The notes under the pieces: model-generated
The model's database searches: none
The model's input: the letters and a program-made list of their open reading frames with translations, nothing else
Told to the model about the DNA's origin: nothing
Assembly (NCBI GenBank): GCA_017481875.1
Contig: JAFUOP010000004.1
Span: forward strand, 1 to 60,175
Direction: 5' to 3'
DNA: 60,175 nt
Origin: Bacteroidaceae bacterium
GTDB taxonomy: Bacteria; Bacteroidota; Bacteroidia; Bacteroidales; Bacteroidaceae
Shown here: one piece after another, positions 8,735-17,766 of the stretch
Numbering within the stretch: the stretch's first letter is position 1
Layout: each line of letters opens with the position of its first letter
Made by a program: the position numbers and the translations under genes

Positions 8735-8893
8735 AAGAAAATGAGGCGAAAAAGCTATTAAATACTTTGTCATTCCTGTGCGTGGCGGGTAATTTATATA
8801 AAGTAATTTATATCTCCTGCATACGTTTTACTATGATAATAAATAGTGCTGTATTCGCACAACGATTTAGAAAATTAAACAGTTTCTTAATAT

Positions 8894-11359
8894 ATGAATA
8901 TTTCTTATAATTGGCTCAAAGAGTATGTCGCTTGCGACCTTACTCCCGAAGAAGTTTCTGCAGCCCTCACCTCCATAGGCTTGGAGACCGACGGTGTTGA
9001 AGAGGTACAGACAATTAAAGGCGGCCTCGAAGGCTTGGTTATAGGTGAGGTACTCACCTGCATAGACCACCCCGACAGCGACCACCTTCACATAACAACA
9101 GTGAACTTGGGCGACGGTGTCCCCACACAAATCGTTTGTGGTGCGCCCAACGTGGCAGCAGGGCAAAAGGTGGTTGTTGCAACCATCGGCACCAAGCTCT
9201 ACAGTGGCGACGAGTGTTTTACAATTAAAAAAGGCAAAATACGTGGTGTGGAGTCGTTCGGAATGATATGCGCCGAGGACGAAATAGGCGTGGGTACAAG
9301 CCACGATGGCATCATTGTGCTACCCGCCGACGCCGTTCCCGGAACACCTGCCAAGGAGTACTACAACATAAAGAGCGACTATCTGATAGGCGTTGATATT
9401 ACCCCTAACCGTGCCGATGCCTGCTCACACTACGGTGTGGCACGCGACCTTTATGCCTACCTTACACAAAACTGTGGCGGCAGCTCCATAACACGCCCCT
9501 CGTGCGATGCCTTTAAAGTAGATGACAACTCTTTGCCCATCGACATTGTGATAGAGAACCCCGAGGCTTGTATGCGTTATGCCGGCGTTTCTGTTAAAGG
9601 CGTTACAGTGAAAGAGAGCCCCGATTGGTTGAAGAACAAGTTGCAGATAATAGGCTTGCGCCCCATAAATAATATAGTTGATATAACAAACTACATACTC
9701 CACGCATACGGCCAGCCTATGCACTGCTTCGATGCCGACAAGATTAAAGGCGGAAAAGTGGTGGTGCGCACATTCCCCGAGGGCACTCCCTTTGTTACTC
9801 TCGATGGCGTGGAGCGCAAGCTCTCGGAGCGCGACCTTATGATTTGCAATGCCGAGGAGCCTATGTGTATTGCCGGAGTGTTCGGCGGTCTCGACTCCGG
9901 AACAACTGAAGAGACAAAAAATGTGTTCCTTGAGAGTGCCTATTTCCACCCCACCTGGATACGCAAGACTGCACGTCGCCACGGCTTGCAGACCGACGCG
10001 TCGTTCCGTTACGAGCGCGGTACCGACCCTAACAATGTAATCTATGCATTGAAACAGGCTGCCATTCTCATTAAAGAGCTTGCCGGTGGCACAATATCAA
10101 TGGATATAAAAGATGTATATCCCGCCCCTGTGGAGGATTTCAAAGTGGAGCTCGAGTATAATTATGTGAACAACCTCATTGGTGCTTGCATTGCTCCTGC
10201 CACAGTGAAAAGCATTGTTACATCGCTTGAGATGAAGATTGCCGGTGAGACCGAGAACGGCCTTTCGTTACAGGTGCCCCCTTACCGCGTAGATGTTCAA
10301 CGCCCTTGTGATGTGGTGGAGGATATTTTGCGTATATACGGCTACAATAATGTGGCTATCGACACCACCTTGCACTCATCAATAATCACCAAGGGTGCCG
10401 AGGACAAGTCGCACAAACTGCAAAACCTTGTATCGGAGCAGTTGGTGGGTTATGGCTTCAACGAGATAATGAACAACTCGCTCACATCGGCATCGTACTA
10501 CGACGGCCTTGAAACATACAAGAGCGAAAATCTTGTGCGCCTTATGAACCCCTTGAGTGCCGACCTCAACGTTCTGCGTCAGACACTTCTTTTCGGTGGC
10601 TTGGAGAGCATACAGCGCAATGTCAGCCGCAAATTCACCGACCTCAGCTTCTTTGAGTTCGGTAACAGCTATCGCTTCGATGCCGACAAACGTACCGAAG
10701 AGAAAATATTGAGCCCATACAGCGAGAGCTACCACCTATGCTTGTGGCAGACAGGTAACAACGTGGCGGCATCGTGGGTAGAGCAGGGCCGCCCCCTTTC
10801 GGTTTACGACCTGAAATCGCACGTTGAGCATATATTCGACCGCCTTGGTCTTAAACCGGCAATGCGCGTTATAAGCACTTTCAGCGACGATGTGTTTGCT
10901 GCAGGCTTGCAGGTGCAGGCAGCCAATAATAAAAAGGTGGTGGCGCAGCTCGGTATATTGCGCAAGAAGATAACCAAACGCTTCGACATCGATAGCGAGG
11001 TGTTCTATGCCGACATCAACTGGACAGAACTTATGAAGGCTGTGAAGAGCGTGAAAATTGGTTATTCCGAGATAAGCAAGTACCCCGCAGTTAAGCGCGA
11101 CTTAGCACTGCTTGTGGATAAGTCGGTTACATTTGCGCAGATAGAGCAGGTGGCACGTGAGACCGAGAAGAAATTGCTGAAAGCTGTATCGTTGTTCGAT
11201 GTTTACGAGGGCAAGAACCTCGAGGAGGGCAAGAAGAGCTATGCTGTAAGCTTCATATTGCAGGACGACAACCAAACACTCAACGACAAGGTTATCGACA
11301 AGACAATGGCTCGCCTGATGGAGAACTTCCAAAAACGCCTGGGTGCTATACAGCGATAA
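8894..11359 (+). CDS. pheT: phenylalanine--tRNA ligase beta subunit
   Basis: 821 residues, the usual length for the bacterial beta subunit of the alpha2-beta2 enzyme that charges tRNA-Phe in the cytoplasm. Domains in order: EMAP-type tRNA-binding fold (about 39-150, containing HPDSDHLHI and CGAPNV), B3/B4 editing domain (about 210-390), B5 (about 400-475), the catalytic-core-like region, and the FDX-ACB anticodon-binding domain (about 728-820, containing SKYPAVKRDLALLVDK). The gene is not next to pheS here, as is common in Bacteroidota. A long leader separates it from upstream features. Confidence 0.98.
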   Translation: MNISYNWLKEYVACDLTPEEVSAALTSIGLETDGVEEVQTIKGGLEGLVIGEVLTCIDHPDSDHLHITTVNLGDGVPTQIVCGAPNVAAGQKVVVATIGTKLYSGDECFTIKKGKIRGVESFGMICAEDEIGVGTSHDGIIVLPADAVPGTPAKEYYNIKSDYLIGVDITPNRADACSHYGVARDLYAYLTQNCGGSSITRPSCDAFKVDDNSLPIDIVIENPEACMRYAGVSVKGVTVKESPDWLKNKLQIIGLRPINNIVDITNYILHAYGQPMHCFDADKIKGGKVVVRTFPEGTPFVTLDGVERKLSERDLMICNAEEPMCIAGVFGGLDSGTTEETKNVFLESAYFHPTWIRKTARRHGLQTDASFRYERGTDPNNVIYALKQAAILIKELAGGTISMDIKDVYPAPVEDFKVELEYNYVNNLIGACIAPATVKSIVTSLEMKIAGETENGLSLQVPPYRVDVQRPCDVVEDILRIYGYNNVAIDTTLHSSIITKGAEDKSHKLQNLVSEQLVGYGFNEIMNNSLTSASYYDGLETYKSENLVRLMNPLSADLNVLRQTLLFGGLESIQRNVSRKFTDLSFFEFGNSYRFDADKRTEEKILSPYSESYHLCLWQTGNNVAASWVEQGRPLSVYDLKSHVEHIFDRLGLKPAMRVISTFSDDVFAAGLQVQAANNKKVVAQLGILRKKITKRFDIDSEVFYADINWTELMKAVKSVKIGYSEISKYPAVKRDLALLVDKSVTFAQIEQVARETEKKLLKAVSLFDVYEGKNLEEGKKSYAVSFILQDDNQTLNDKVIDKTMARLMENFQKRLGAIQR

Positions 11360-11471
11360 CAAAACACAGTAATGTCATTGGCTCGCTTTGCTTTTCGTGC
11401 ACCGCAGGGCATCACATTCAGCGATGCTGCCTGCGACGTTCACTGCAAAACTCGCCGATAACAAAATGTAA

Positions 11472-11546
11472 TTTTGTCATTTCGAACGAACGTAAGAAAT
11501 CTCAATATCGTAAGAGATACTTTGCTGCAGTTCAAGTATGACAAAA
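11472..11546. repeat. short interspersed imperfect inverted repeat
   Basis: The ends read ttttgtcatttcgaac (from 11472) and gttcaagtatgacaaaa (to 11546), which are imperfect inverted copies. The interior is AT-rich and has aagaaatctc. Elements of this form are common between Bacteroidota genes and behave like REP or MITE sequences. No gene is present between pheT and the YebC gene. Confidence 0.5.
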
Positions 11547-11589
11547 CTTAGGTAAAAGATAAATATTTAATTAAAAACTAAAATATACT

Positions 11590-12312
11590 ATGGGAAGAGC
11601 TTTTGAATATCGTAAAGCTGCGAAACTGAAAAGATGGGGTAACATGGCACGTACATTTACCCGTGTAGGTAAACAAATTGCTATTGCTGTTAAGGCCGGT
11701 GGTCCCGACCCCGACACCAACTCACACCTTAGAGCTATCATTGCCAATGCAAAGCGCGAGAATATGCCCAAGGACAATATTGAGCGTGCCATAAAAAATG
11801 CACTTGGCAAGGACCAGAAGGATTATAAGGAGGTTACATACGAGGGATACGGCCCCTTTGGTATTGCAATTTTCGTTGATGCCGCAACCGACAACACCAC
11901 CCGCACCGTAGCCAACGTGCGTGCCGTGTTCAACAAGTTCGGTGGTACATTGGGTACATCGGGCAGCCTCGACTTTATGTTTACACACAAATGCGTGTTT
12001 ACATTCACAAAGAAAGATGGCCTTGATATGGACGACCTCATACTCGAACTTATAGACTATGGTGTGGAGGACGAGTTCGACGAGGAGGAGAACGAGATAA
12101 CAATCTACGGCGACCCCAAATCTTTCGGTGCCATTCAGAAATTCCTTGAGGAGAAAGGTTTTGAGATTACCGGTAGCGAGTTTACCCGTATTCCCAACGA
12201 CCAAAAAGACGTTACCGAGGAGCAGCGTGCAACCATTGACAAGATTGTTGAGCGTCTCGAGGAGGACGACGATGTTCAGAACGTCTATACCAATATGATG
12301 CCCTTAGAATAA
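11590..12312 (+). CDS. YebC/PmpR/TACO1-family protein
   Basis: 240 residues, the normal length. The N-terminus MGRAFEYRKAAKLKRWGNMA is the Bacteroidota version of the family start, followed by the typical segments FTRVGKQI, AGGPDPDTN and NMPKDNIERAIK. The family has been described both as DNA-binding regulators and as ribosome-associated factors that relieve stalling at proline runs (TACO1/YeeI relatives). The sequence does not decide between them. The downstream gene on the opposite strand encodes a protein with a proline-rich tail, which may be coincidence. No partner gene lies in the same transcript. Confidence 0.93.
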   Translation: MGRAFEYRKAAKLKRWGNMARTFTRVGKQIAIAVKAGGPDPDTNSHLRAIIANAKRENMPKDNIERAIKNALGKDQKDYKEVTYEGYGPFGIAIFVDAATDNTTRTVANVRAVFNKFGGTLGTSGSLDFMFTHKCVFTFTKKDGLDMDDLILELIDYGVEDEFDEEENEITIYGDPKSFGAIQKFLEEKGFEITGSEFTRIPNDQKDVTEEQRATIDKIVERLEEDDDVQNVYTNMMPLE

Positions 12313-12317
12313 TTTTG

Positions 12318-12585
12318 CATCGCAAAATTATCGACAAGCATATAAAGCAATAGTCGCGCGTAGCACCGACGTAGTTGGTGCCGCGCGGTTTGCGTTTTAT
12401 TATATGCTTGTCAATATTCTAAAGCATCGCAAAATTATCGACAAAACGAGCAGCAAAAGGTCGCGCGTAGCACCGACGTAGTTGGTGCCGCGCGGGTTGC
12501 GAAGGCGAGTTTTGTCAATGATCAGAAACAAAATTATCGACAATTTCTCGTGCATAGCTGTGGCTATGCACGAGAAATTGTTATA
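12318..12585. repeat. array of three large hairpins with a shared lead sequence
   Basis: Two 107-bp-spaced units start with catcgcaaaattatcgacaa (12318 and 12425). Both share an inner hairpin core at 12353-12388 and 12460-12495 built on gcgcg and caccg/ggtgc pairing. The outer arms differ between units yet still pair: gacaagcatata/tatatgcttgtc (12333-12344 with 12401-12412) and gacaaaac/gttttgtc (12440-12447 with 12509-12516). A third, shorter lead (12530-12543) runs into a simple 17-bp hairpin on aatttctcgtgcatagc, which ends against the stop codon of the minus-strand gene and may serve as its terminator. Confidence 0.85.
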
Positions 12586-12588
12586 CTA

Positions 12589-13392
12589 TCACGGTACAAA
12601 CCCCGGAGGGCCGGAACTAACACCACCTCCACCGCCCATAGGCGGCCTTATCCCACCCATTGGTGGGCGCGGGCGCATAGGTGGTCCCAAGGGTGGCCCC
12701 ATTGGTGGGCGTGCACCAATCATTGGTGGTGGCGGTGCCATCATCGAAGGGTGGGGCGCAAACCAGAATCCGGCGTTGCCACTCCATATATATCCCGGTG
12801 TGCCCTCGAACACTCCTGCGGTGCTGTATGGGTACAGGGTACCTTCCATTGTCATATAGTTTCCGCTGAAGTTAGGGTTCACTTGTGCGGTGGCGTTGTT
12901 GCTGTTGGCATTAAGGGTTATATATACGGTGGCCGATATGTTGGCACCTTGTATGCCGTAGCTGTAGTATATGTTCCCGTTCTTGTCGCGGCTCATTTCG
13001 CTCCCCGTGATGGAGCCCTCGAGTGTTATGCCACCAAGCCCGTTGGGCGAGTTTATGTTGCTGTTGTCGAACGCGGTTTGTACCACTCCTGTTCCTTCGT
13101 TTATAGAGACATAATTTGTGCTGGGTGTTACATACTCGGTATATCCGTTGCTGAATGTAATGCTCGATGCTTCCAATGCCCAGGAACCACTTTGCAACGC
13201 TGCAATGGCCTGCATAAAATCTATAGAGTCGCGCTGTTCCTCGCGTGCCCTCTCCTCGGCTTTCTTTTTCAACCTTGCTGCACGCCAAGCGGCTTCGCGC
13301 TCCTTTCTTGTCATCTTCTTGTCGTTTTGTGCGTTGCTCACCGAGCCTGCGCACACTGCAAGCATTGCTAAAAATAATAACAGCTTTTTCAT
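12589..13392 (-). CDS. exported DUF4251 protein with Pro/Gly-rich tail
   Basis: 267 residues. A signal peptide ends near SNAQ at residue 22. A charged helical stretch follows (about 25-55, rich in K, R, E and A), then a DUF4251 domain (about 60-205) with the segment YTEYVTPSTNYVSINE. The final 55 residues are an unusual low-complexity tail of PPM, GPP and G5 elements. DUF4251 proteins are small exported proteins of Bacteroidota with unknown function, and the tail is not a regular part of the family as I know it. The tail could mediate surface or partner binding. The gene stands alone on the minus strand. Confidence 0.8.
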   Translation of the reverse strand: MKKLLLFLAMLAVCAGSVSNAQNDKKMTRKEREAAWRAARLKKKAEERAREEQRDSIDFMQAIAALQSGSWALEASSITFSNGYTEYVTPSTNYVSINEGTGVVQTAFDNSNINSPNGLGGITLEGSITGSEMSRDKNGNIYYSYGIQGANISATVYITLNANSNNATAQVNPNFSGNYMTMEGTLYPYSTAGVFEGTPGYIWSGNAGFWFAPHPSMMAPPPPMIGARPPMGPPLGPPMRPRPPMGGIRPPMGGGGGVSSGPPGFVP

Positions 13393-13600
13393 AACTCACT
13401 TGTTTGGTTGTTCTATCACTAAAACAAGATTCTCCCCATTGCTGTGCTGCAAAAACATTTAAATTTCTATAATTTGCATTGCCGTGGTTTTTAAATCTTC
13501 TAAATGCAATGCAAAAAGGTAGAATTATCTGAATTTTCTTGCTTTAGATTCTTTGTTTATATAAATTTGCTTATCTTTACAAATAAAACATCGTATAAGG

Positions 13601-14641
13601 GTGAAAAGGGTAATGTATATATCTCTCTTGTTTGCGCTGCTGCTAATTGTTTGTTTGCAGGGGTGCAAGAGAGGTGTAGCCACCGGTGGCGAGCTTCCTG
13701 CTCCGGCCGGTGTGGCTGTGGCGCAGGTAGCGATAGATACAATGGACCTTGCCAACCCTTTTGTTATATACGACGGTGCCAAAGACATCTATTATATGAC
13801 AGGCGATGGCGGTTATTTGTGGCGTAGCACCGATATGCGTGTGTGGGAGGGCCCCTTTGATGTCTTGCGCCCATCGCAGGCATCGTGGGTGGGAACCGGG
13901 GCTGTTGTAGCCTCGCCCGAGATTCACAAATACAAAGGGCGTTATTATTATATGGCAACCTTTGTACAGCCTGAAGTTGTTATAGACACTGTGGCGGGAA
14001 AGCCTGTTTTACGTACTTCGTGCGAGATATTTGCAAGCGACAGCATAACAGGCCCCTATGAGCAACTTACTGCGGAAAAACCATTGCTCGCACCCGATTA
14101 TATGGCTGTTCACCCCACTTTTTGCGAGGACGAGTTGAATGTGGGATACCTTATATATAACTATGCCGCGGAGCAGTCGGGCAATGCCACGGTGCAGATA
14201 ATACGTTTGGGCAGAAACCTTGACGTGCAGGTGGGTGAGCCTTATGTAATGTTCAGCGCATCGCAGAATGTTTGGTCATCTGCTGTTGCCGAGAATGGCG
14301 AAAAGAGCTATTCGCCCATGATGCGGGCACCTTTTATGTTCGACACGCGCGGTGGTGAGCTTGGAATACTGTTCGACACTGCCATAGACGGTGCATCAGC
14401 AATAGGGGTGGCGTACACAGAAAAGGGCCATGGCCTCAACGGCCCGTGGCACATAGAGCCGCAGCCCTTGCTCACCGGCAACGTGGGTGGCCCGATGCTA
14501 TTCAAAGACTACGATGGAACGCTTGTTATGGCGTTGCACAAAGATTCTGTTGTGGGTGGCGTTAAAAAGAGCGTACCGCAATTTATGAGAATGGATTCAC
14601 AGTTTGACAAACTAAAAGTTAAAGGACACTATAAATTTTAA
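13601..14641 (+). CDS. GH43-like lipoprotein
   Basis: 346 residues from a GTG start at 13601. An ATG four codons later would lose the basic n-region, so GTG is preferred. A lipobox LQGC puts the lipidated Cys at residue 22. The rest matches five-bladed beta-propeller glycoside hydrolases of the GH43 type (arabinan/xylan debranching): YYYMAT after [10 protein letters not shown], and [16 protein letters not shown]. The acid residue of the SPE motif is present (E107). The N-terminal base, normally Asp in a DP motif, reads NP (N52), so activity may be lost or moved. The stop lies 5 bp before nagB, so the two are probably co-transcribed. A role in host or bacterial glycans is an inference. Confidence 0.75.
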   Translation: MKRVMYISLLFALLLIVCLQGCKRGVATGGELPAPAGVAVAQVAIDTMDLANPFVIYDGAKDIYYMTGDGGYLWRSTDMRVWEGPFDVLRPSQASWVGTGAVVASPEIHKYKGRYYYMATFVQPEVVIDTVAGKPVLRTSCEIFASDSITGPYEQLTAEKPLLAPDYMAVHPTFCEDELNVGYLIYNYAAEQSGNATVQIIRLGRNLDVQVGEPYVMFSASQNVWSSAVAENGEKSYSPMMRAPFMFDTRGGELGILFDTAIDGASAIGVAYTEKGHGLNGPWHIEPQPLLTGNVGGPMLFKDYDGTLVMALHKDSVVGGVKKSVPQFMRMDSQFDKLKVKGHYKF

Positions 14642-14646
14642 GTATT

Positions 14647-15459
14647 ATGCGTTTAATTATTGAACCTAACTATCAGCAACTTTCTTGCTGGGCTGCATCT
14701 TATGTAGCACGTAAAATCAACGAGTTTAAACCCACAGAGGAGAAACCTTTTGTTCTTGGTCTTCCTACCGGTGGTACACCCCTTGGCACATACCGTGAGC
14801 TTATCAACCTTTACAACAAGGGCTTGGTTAGTTTCAAGAATGTAGTAACATTCAATATGGACGAGTATGTAGGCCTTCCCGAGGAGCACCCCGAGAGCTA
14901 CCACTCATTTATGTGGAACAACTTCTTCAGCCACGTAGATGTTAAGAAAGAGAATGTAAATATCCTCAATGGTAACGCTGAAAACTTGGTAGCTGAGTGT
15001 GCACGCTACGAGGAGAAGATTAAATCATACGGTGGTATCGATTTGTTCCTCGGTGGTATAGGTCCCGACGGCCACATTGCCTTCAACGAGCCCGGTTCTT
15101 CGCTTGCATCACGTACTCGCATCAAGACTCTTACAACAGATACAATTATTGCCAACTCTCGTTTCTTCGACAACGACATCAACAAGGTGCCCAAGACAGC
15201 TGTTACAGTGGGTGTTGGTACTGTTATGGACGCAAAAGAGGTTCTTATCCTCGTAAACGGCCACAATAAGGCTCAGGCTCTCTATCACGCTGTTGAGGGT
15301 AACATCACTCAGATGTGGACAATCAGTGTATTGCAGATGCACCCCCGCGGCATCATCGTTTGCGACGACGCTGCTACTGCAGAGCTAAAGGTTGGCACAG
15401 TGAACTACTTCAAGGATATCGAGCGCGACAACCTCGACCCCGCTTCAAATCTTAAATAA
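14647..15459 (+). CDS. nagB: glucosamine-6-phosphate deaminase
   Basis: 270 residues, a clear NagB. It converts glucosamine-6-phosphate to fructose-6-phosphate and ammonia. Catalytic residues match the Escherichia coli enzyme in position: D72 (NMDEY), D141, H143 and E148 (within [12 protein letters not shown]). Residues of the allosteric N-acetylglucosamine-6-phosphate site are also conserved (S151, R158, K160), so the enzyme may be allosterically controlled. It lies 5 bp after the GH43-like lipoprotein gene, and the pair ends at a bidirectional terminator. This suggests a small amino-sugar or glycan-use operon. Confidence 0.97.
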   Translation: MRLIIEPNYQQLSCWAASYVARKINEFKPTEEKPFVLGLPTGGTPLGTYRELINLYNKGLVSFKNVVTFNMDEYVGLPEEHPESYHSFMWNNFFSHVDVKKENVNILNGNAENLVAECARYEEKIKSYGGIDLFLGGIGPDGHIAFNEPGSSLASRTRIKTLTTDTIIANSRFFDNDINKVPKTAVTVGVGTVMDAKEVLILVNGHNKAQALYHAVEGNITQMWTISVLQMHPRGIIVCDDAATAELKVGTVNYFKDIERDNLDPASNLK

Positions 15460-15488
15460 TATTTGAGTATATAAGTCTTTGATACAAT

Positions 15489-15520
15489 AAACAAGGGATA
15501 CCCGTGGGTATCCCTTGTTT
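15489..15520. terminator. bidirectional terminator between nagB and htpG
   Basis: A perfect 15-bp inverted repeat (15489-15503 and 15506-15520) with A-rich and T-rich ends sits between two convergent genes. Confidence 0.85.
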
Positions 15521-15549
15521 ATTTATAGCTTAAAAAATGGTGATTTTAA

Positions 15550-17598
15550 TTATTTCATCATCTCTATGCTGCGCTTCACAAAGTTATTCAGTGCCTCGCC
15601 AGTGAGCATGTTATTCTGCAACAGGGTGATGTCTATTAGTTGTCGCACAGTGTTGTTGCTTGCTGCGTAGCTTGCGAGTATAGCCTCTTTCTCGCTCTTT
15701 GCATCGGTTATGTTTTTCTCAATTTCCCCGAGCTCGTCTTTTTCACTCTGTGGTACATCTTCCTCTTTTTTGCCCTTGCGTGCATCGTAGAGCTCTTTGC
15801 GGCGGCTCTCCCACGCAGTGGTCTTTTCGTCGATGGAGCTGAGCTTTTCGGCGCAGCTTGTCTCGGCATCGGCAAGAACACGTTTAATAAGTGGGTGCTC
15901 CTCGTTTATGAGTATGTTGTACATATCGGGCATATCGCCATAGAACGACATTCCGGCCTGTATCGATGCCATCTCCTTCATACGACGCATATACTCGGCT
16001 TGGGTTATCATTACGGGTGCGCCGTTTTCGCCCATTGCCTGTGCCATTACATAGAACTCTTTCTTCTCCATTGTGGGTAGCTGGCTTTGGAACACGCCTG
16101 TGAGTACCTCGCGCTCTTTCTCGCCGAGAGTAGATGATTTCTGTTCCTCTTTTACAATGAGGTTTTCTATAATATCACTATCAACTCGTGTAAAGCGGCT
16201 CTTCTCAAATTTGCGTTCAAGGAGGCTGATGAGGGCTACATCGAGCTGGCCGTCCATACTCAACACGTTGTAGCCTTTGTTCTTGGCATTCTCTATGAAG
16301 CTATACTCCTTCTCCTTGTCGTTTGAGTATAGGTATATGAGGTTGCCCTCTTTGTCGGTCTGCTCGGTGCCAATGAGGTTCTTGTACTCCTCGTAGGTGT
16401 ATTTCTTGCCGTCGGTGTCCTGCAACAGGGCAAATTTGCTTGCCTTGTCGTAGAAATCCTCCTCGGTGAGCATTCCGTAGTGTATGAAAATTTTCAAGTC
16501 GTTCCATTTCTCCTCGAATTGTGTGCGGTCGGTCTTGAAAATAGATTGCAAGCGGTCTGATACTTTTTTTGATATGTATGAAGAAATCTTCTTTACATTG
16601 GAGTCGCTTTGCAGGTATGAACGCGATACGTTCAAAGGAATATCGGGCGAGTCTATAACACCGTGCATGAGGGTGAGGAAGTCGGGTACGATGCCTTCAA
16701 CCTCGTCGGTTACATATACCTGGTTGCAGAATAGCTGTATTTTGTTCTTTTGCAGGTCCAAGTTGCTCTTTACCTTGGGGAAGTAAAGAATGCCGGTGAG
16801 GTGGAAGGGAAAATCCACGTTCAGGTGTATCCAGAAGAGGGGCTCGTCGCTCATGGGGTAGAGCTTGCGGTAGAACTCCTTGTAGTCCTCGTCTTTGAGT
16901 TCGGCGGGCTTGCGTGTCCACAGCGGGGTGGTGTCGTTTATTATGTTGTCCTCGGTGGTTTCTACCTGCTTGCCATCTTTCCACTCTTTTTTCTTGCCAA
17001 AAGCAATTTCCACCGGCAAGAAACGGCAATATTTGTTCAGTATGTTGCTTATGCGGCTCTCCTCCAGGAACTCCTTGCTATCGTCGTCGATGTACATTAT
17101 AATATCGGTACCGCGAGTAGCCTTGTCGCACTCCTCCAATGTGTATTCGGGGCTGCCGTCGCAACTCCATTTAACGGCCTGCGCACCCTCTTTGTACGAT
17201 TTTGTAACAATCTCCACCTTTTTAGATACCATAAAAGCTGAGTAGAATCCAAGGCCAAAGTGTCCAATGATGGAGTTTGCGCTGTCTTTGTACTTCTCCA
17301 GGAAGTCGGTTGCGCCCGAAAGGGCTATCTGGTTAATGTACTTTTCAATCTCCTCTGCAGTGAGGCCAATACCGTTGTCGCTCACTGTAATGGCATCGTT
17401 GCTTAGAGACACCGTTACCTTCATATTCCCAAGCTCGCCTTTGAACTCACCCTTTTCGTAGAGGGTTTTCAGTTTTTGTGTGGCATCTATGGCGTTTGAT
17501 ACTATCTCGCGCAAGAAAATCTCGTGGTCGCTGTAAAGAAACTTTTTAATTACGGGGAAAATGTTTTCGGTTGTTACCCCAATGTTACCTTTTTGCAT
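15550..17598 (-). CDS. htpG: molecular chaperone HtpG (Hsp90)
   Basis: 682 residues. The N-terminal GHKL ATPase domain has E31, N35 and D39 in EIVSNAIDA, DNGIG at 74-78 and the lid motif GHFGLGFYSAF at 112-122. Middle and C-terminal dimerisation domains follow. A charged segment near 575-640 (KGKKEEDVPQSEKDELGEIE) is longer than in E. coli HtpG. This ATP-dependent dimeric chaperone remodels client proteins in the cytoplasm. Its start lies 74 bp from a strong sigma54-like promoter, and the next gene upstream is clpC on the same strand, separated by a terminator. Confidence 0.98.
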   Translation of the reverse strand: MQKGNIGVTTENIFPVIKKFLYSDHEIFLREIVSNAIDATQKLKTLYEKGEFKGELGNMKVTVSLSNDAITVSDNGIGLTAEEIEKYINQIALSGATDFLEKYKDSANSIIGHFGLGFYSAFMVSKKVEIVTKSYKEGAQAVKWSCDGSPEYTLEECDKATRGTDIIMYIDDDSKEFLEESRISNILNKYCRFLPVEIAFGKKKEWKDGKQVETTEDNIINDTTPLWTRKPAELKDEDYKEFYRKLYPMSDEPLFWIHLNVDFPFHLTGILYFPKVKSNLDLQKNKIQLFCNQVYVTDEVEGIVPDFLTLMHGVIDSPDIPLNVSRSYLQSDSNVKKISSYISKKVSDRLQSIFKTDRTQFEEKWNDLKIFIHYGMLTEEDFYDKASKFALLQDTDGKKYTYEEYKNLIGTEQTDKEGNLIYLYSNDKEKEYSFIENAKNKGYNVLSMDGQLDVALISLLERKFEKSRFTRVDSDIIENLIVKEEQKSSTLGEKEREVLTGVFQSQLPTMEKKEFYVMAQAMGENGAPVMITQAEYMRRMKEMASIQAGMSFYGDMPDMYNILINEEHPLIKRVLADAETSCAEKLSSIDEKTTAWESRRKELYDARKGKKEEDVPQSEKDELGEIEKNITDAKSEKEAILASYAASNNTVRQLIDITLLQNNMLTGEALNNFVKRSIEMMK

Positions 17599-17671
17599 AT
17601 CTTTTATCTGTTATTAGTTAATCTTCCATTTAATGTGTGAAACGCACGCATAACGTTTCACAATATTATAA

Positions 17672-17688
17672 ACAAATAAAGTGCCAAA
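17672..17688 (-). promoter_or_regulatory. sigma54-like promoter of htpG
   Basis: On the minus strand the sequence reads TTTGGCACTTTATTTGT, with GG and GT separated by exactly 10 bp, as in -24/-12 promoters. No TAnnTTTG box fits here. The predicted start is near 17661, about 63 nt before the htpG start codon. Confidence 0.6.
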
Positions 17689-17709
17689 TGTGTTGTTCTG
17701 TCAAAATGG

Positions 17710-17748
17710 CAGAGGCTCTTTGGCATTATGTCAGCCAAAGAGCCTCTG
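17710..17748 (-). terminator. clpC terminator hairpin
   Basis: A perfect 15-bp inverted repeat (arms 17710-17724 and 17734-17748, core gaggctctttggc) is followed on the minus strand by TTTTGAC. It ends clpC transcription. It also lies about 70 bp upstream of the predicted htpG start. Confidence 0.8.
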
Positions 17749-17766
17749 CGTGTGGAATAGAGTTGC

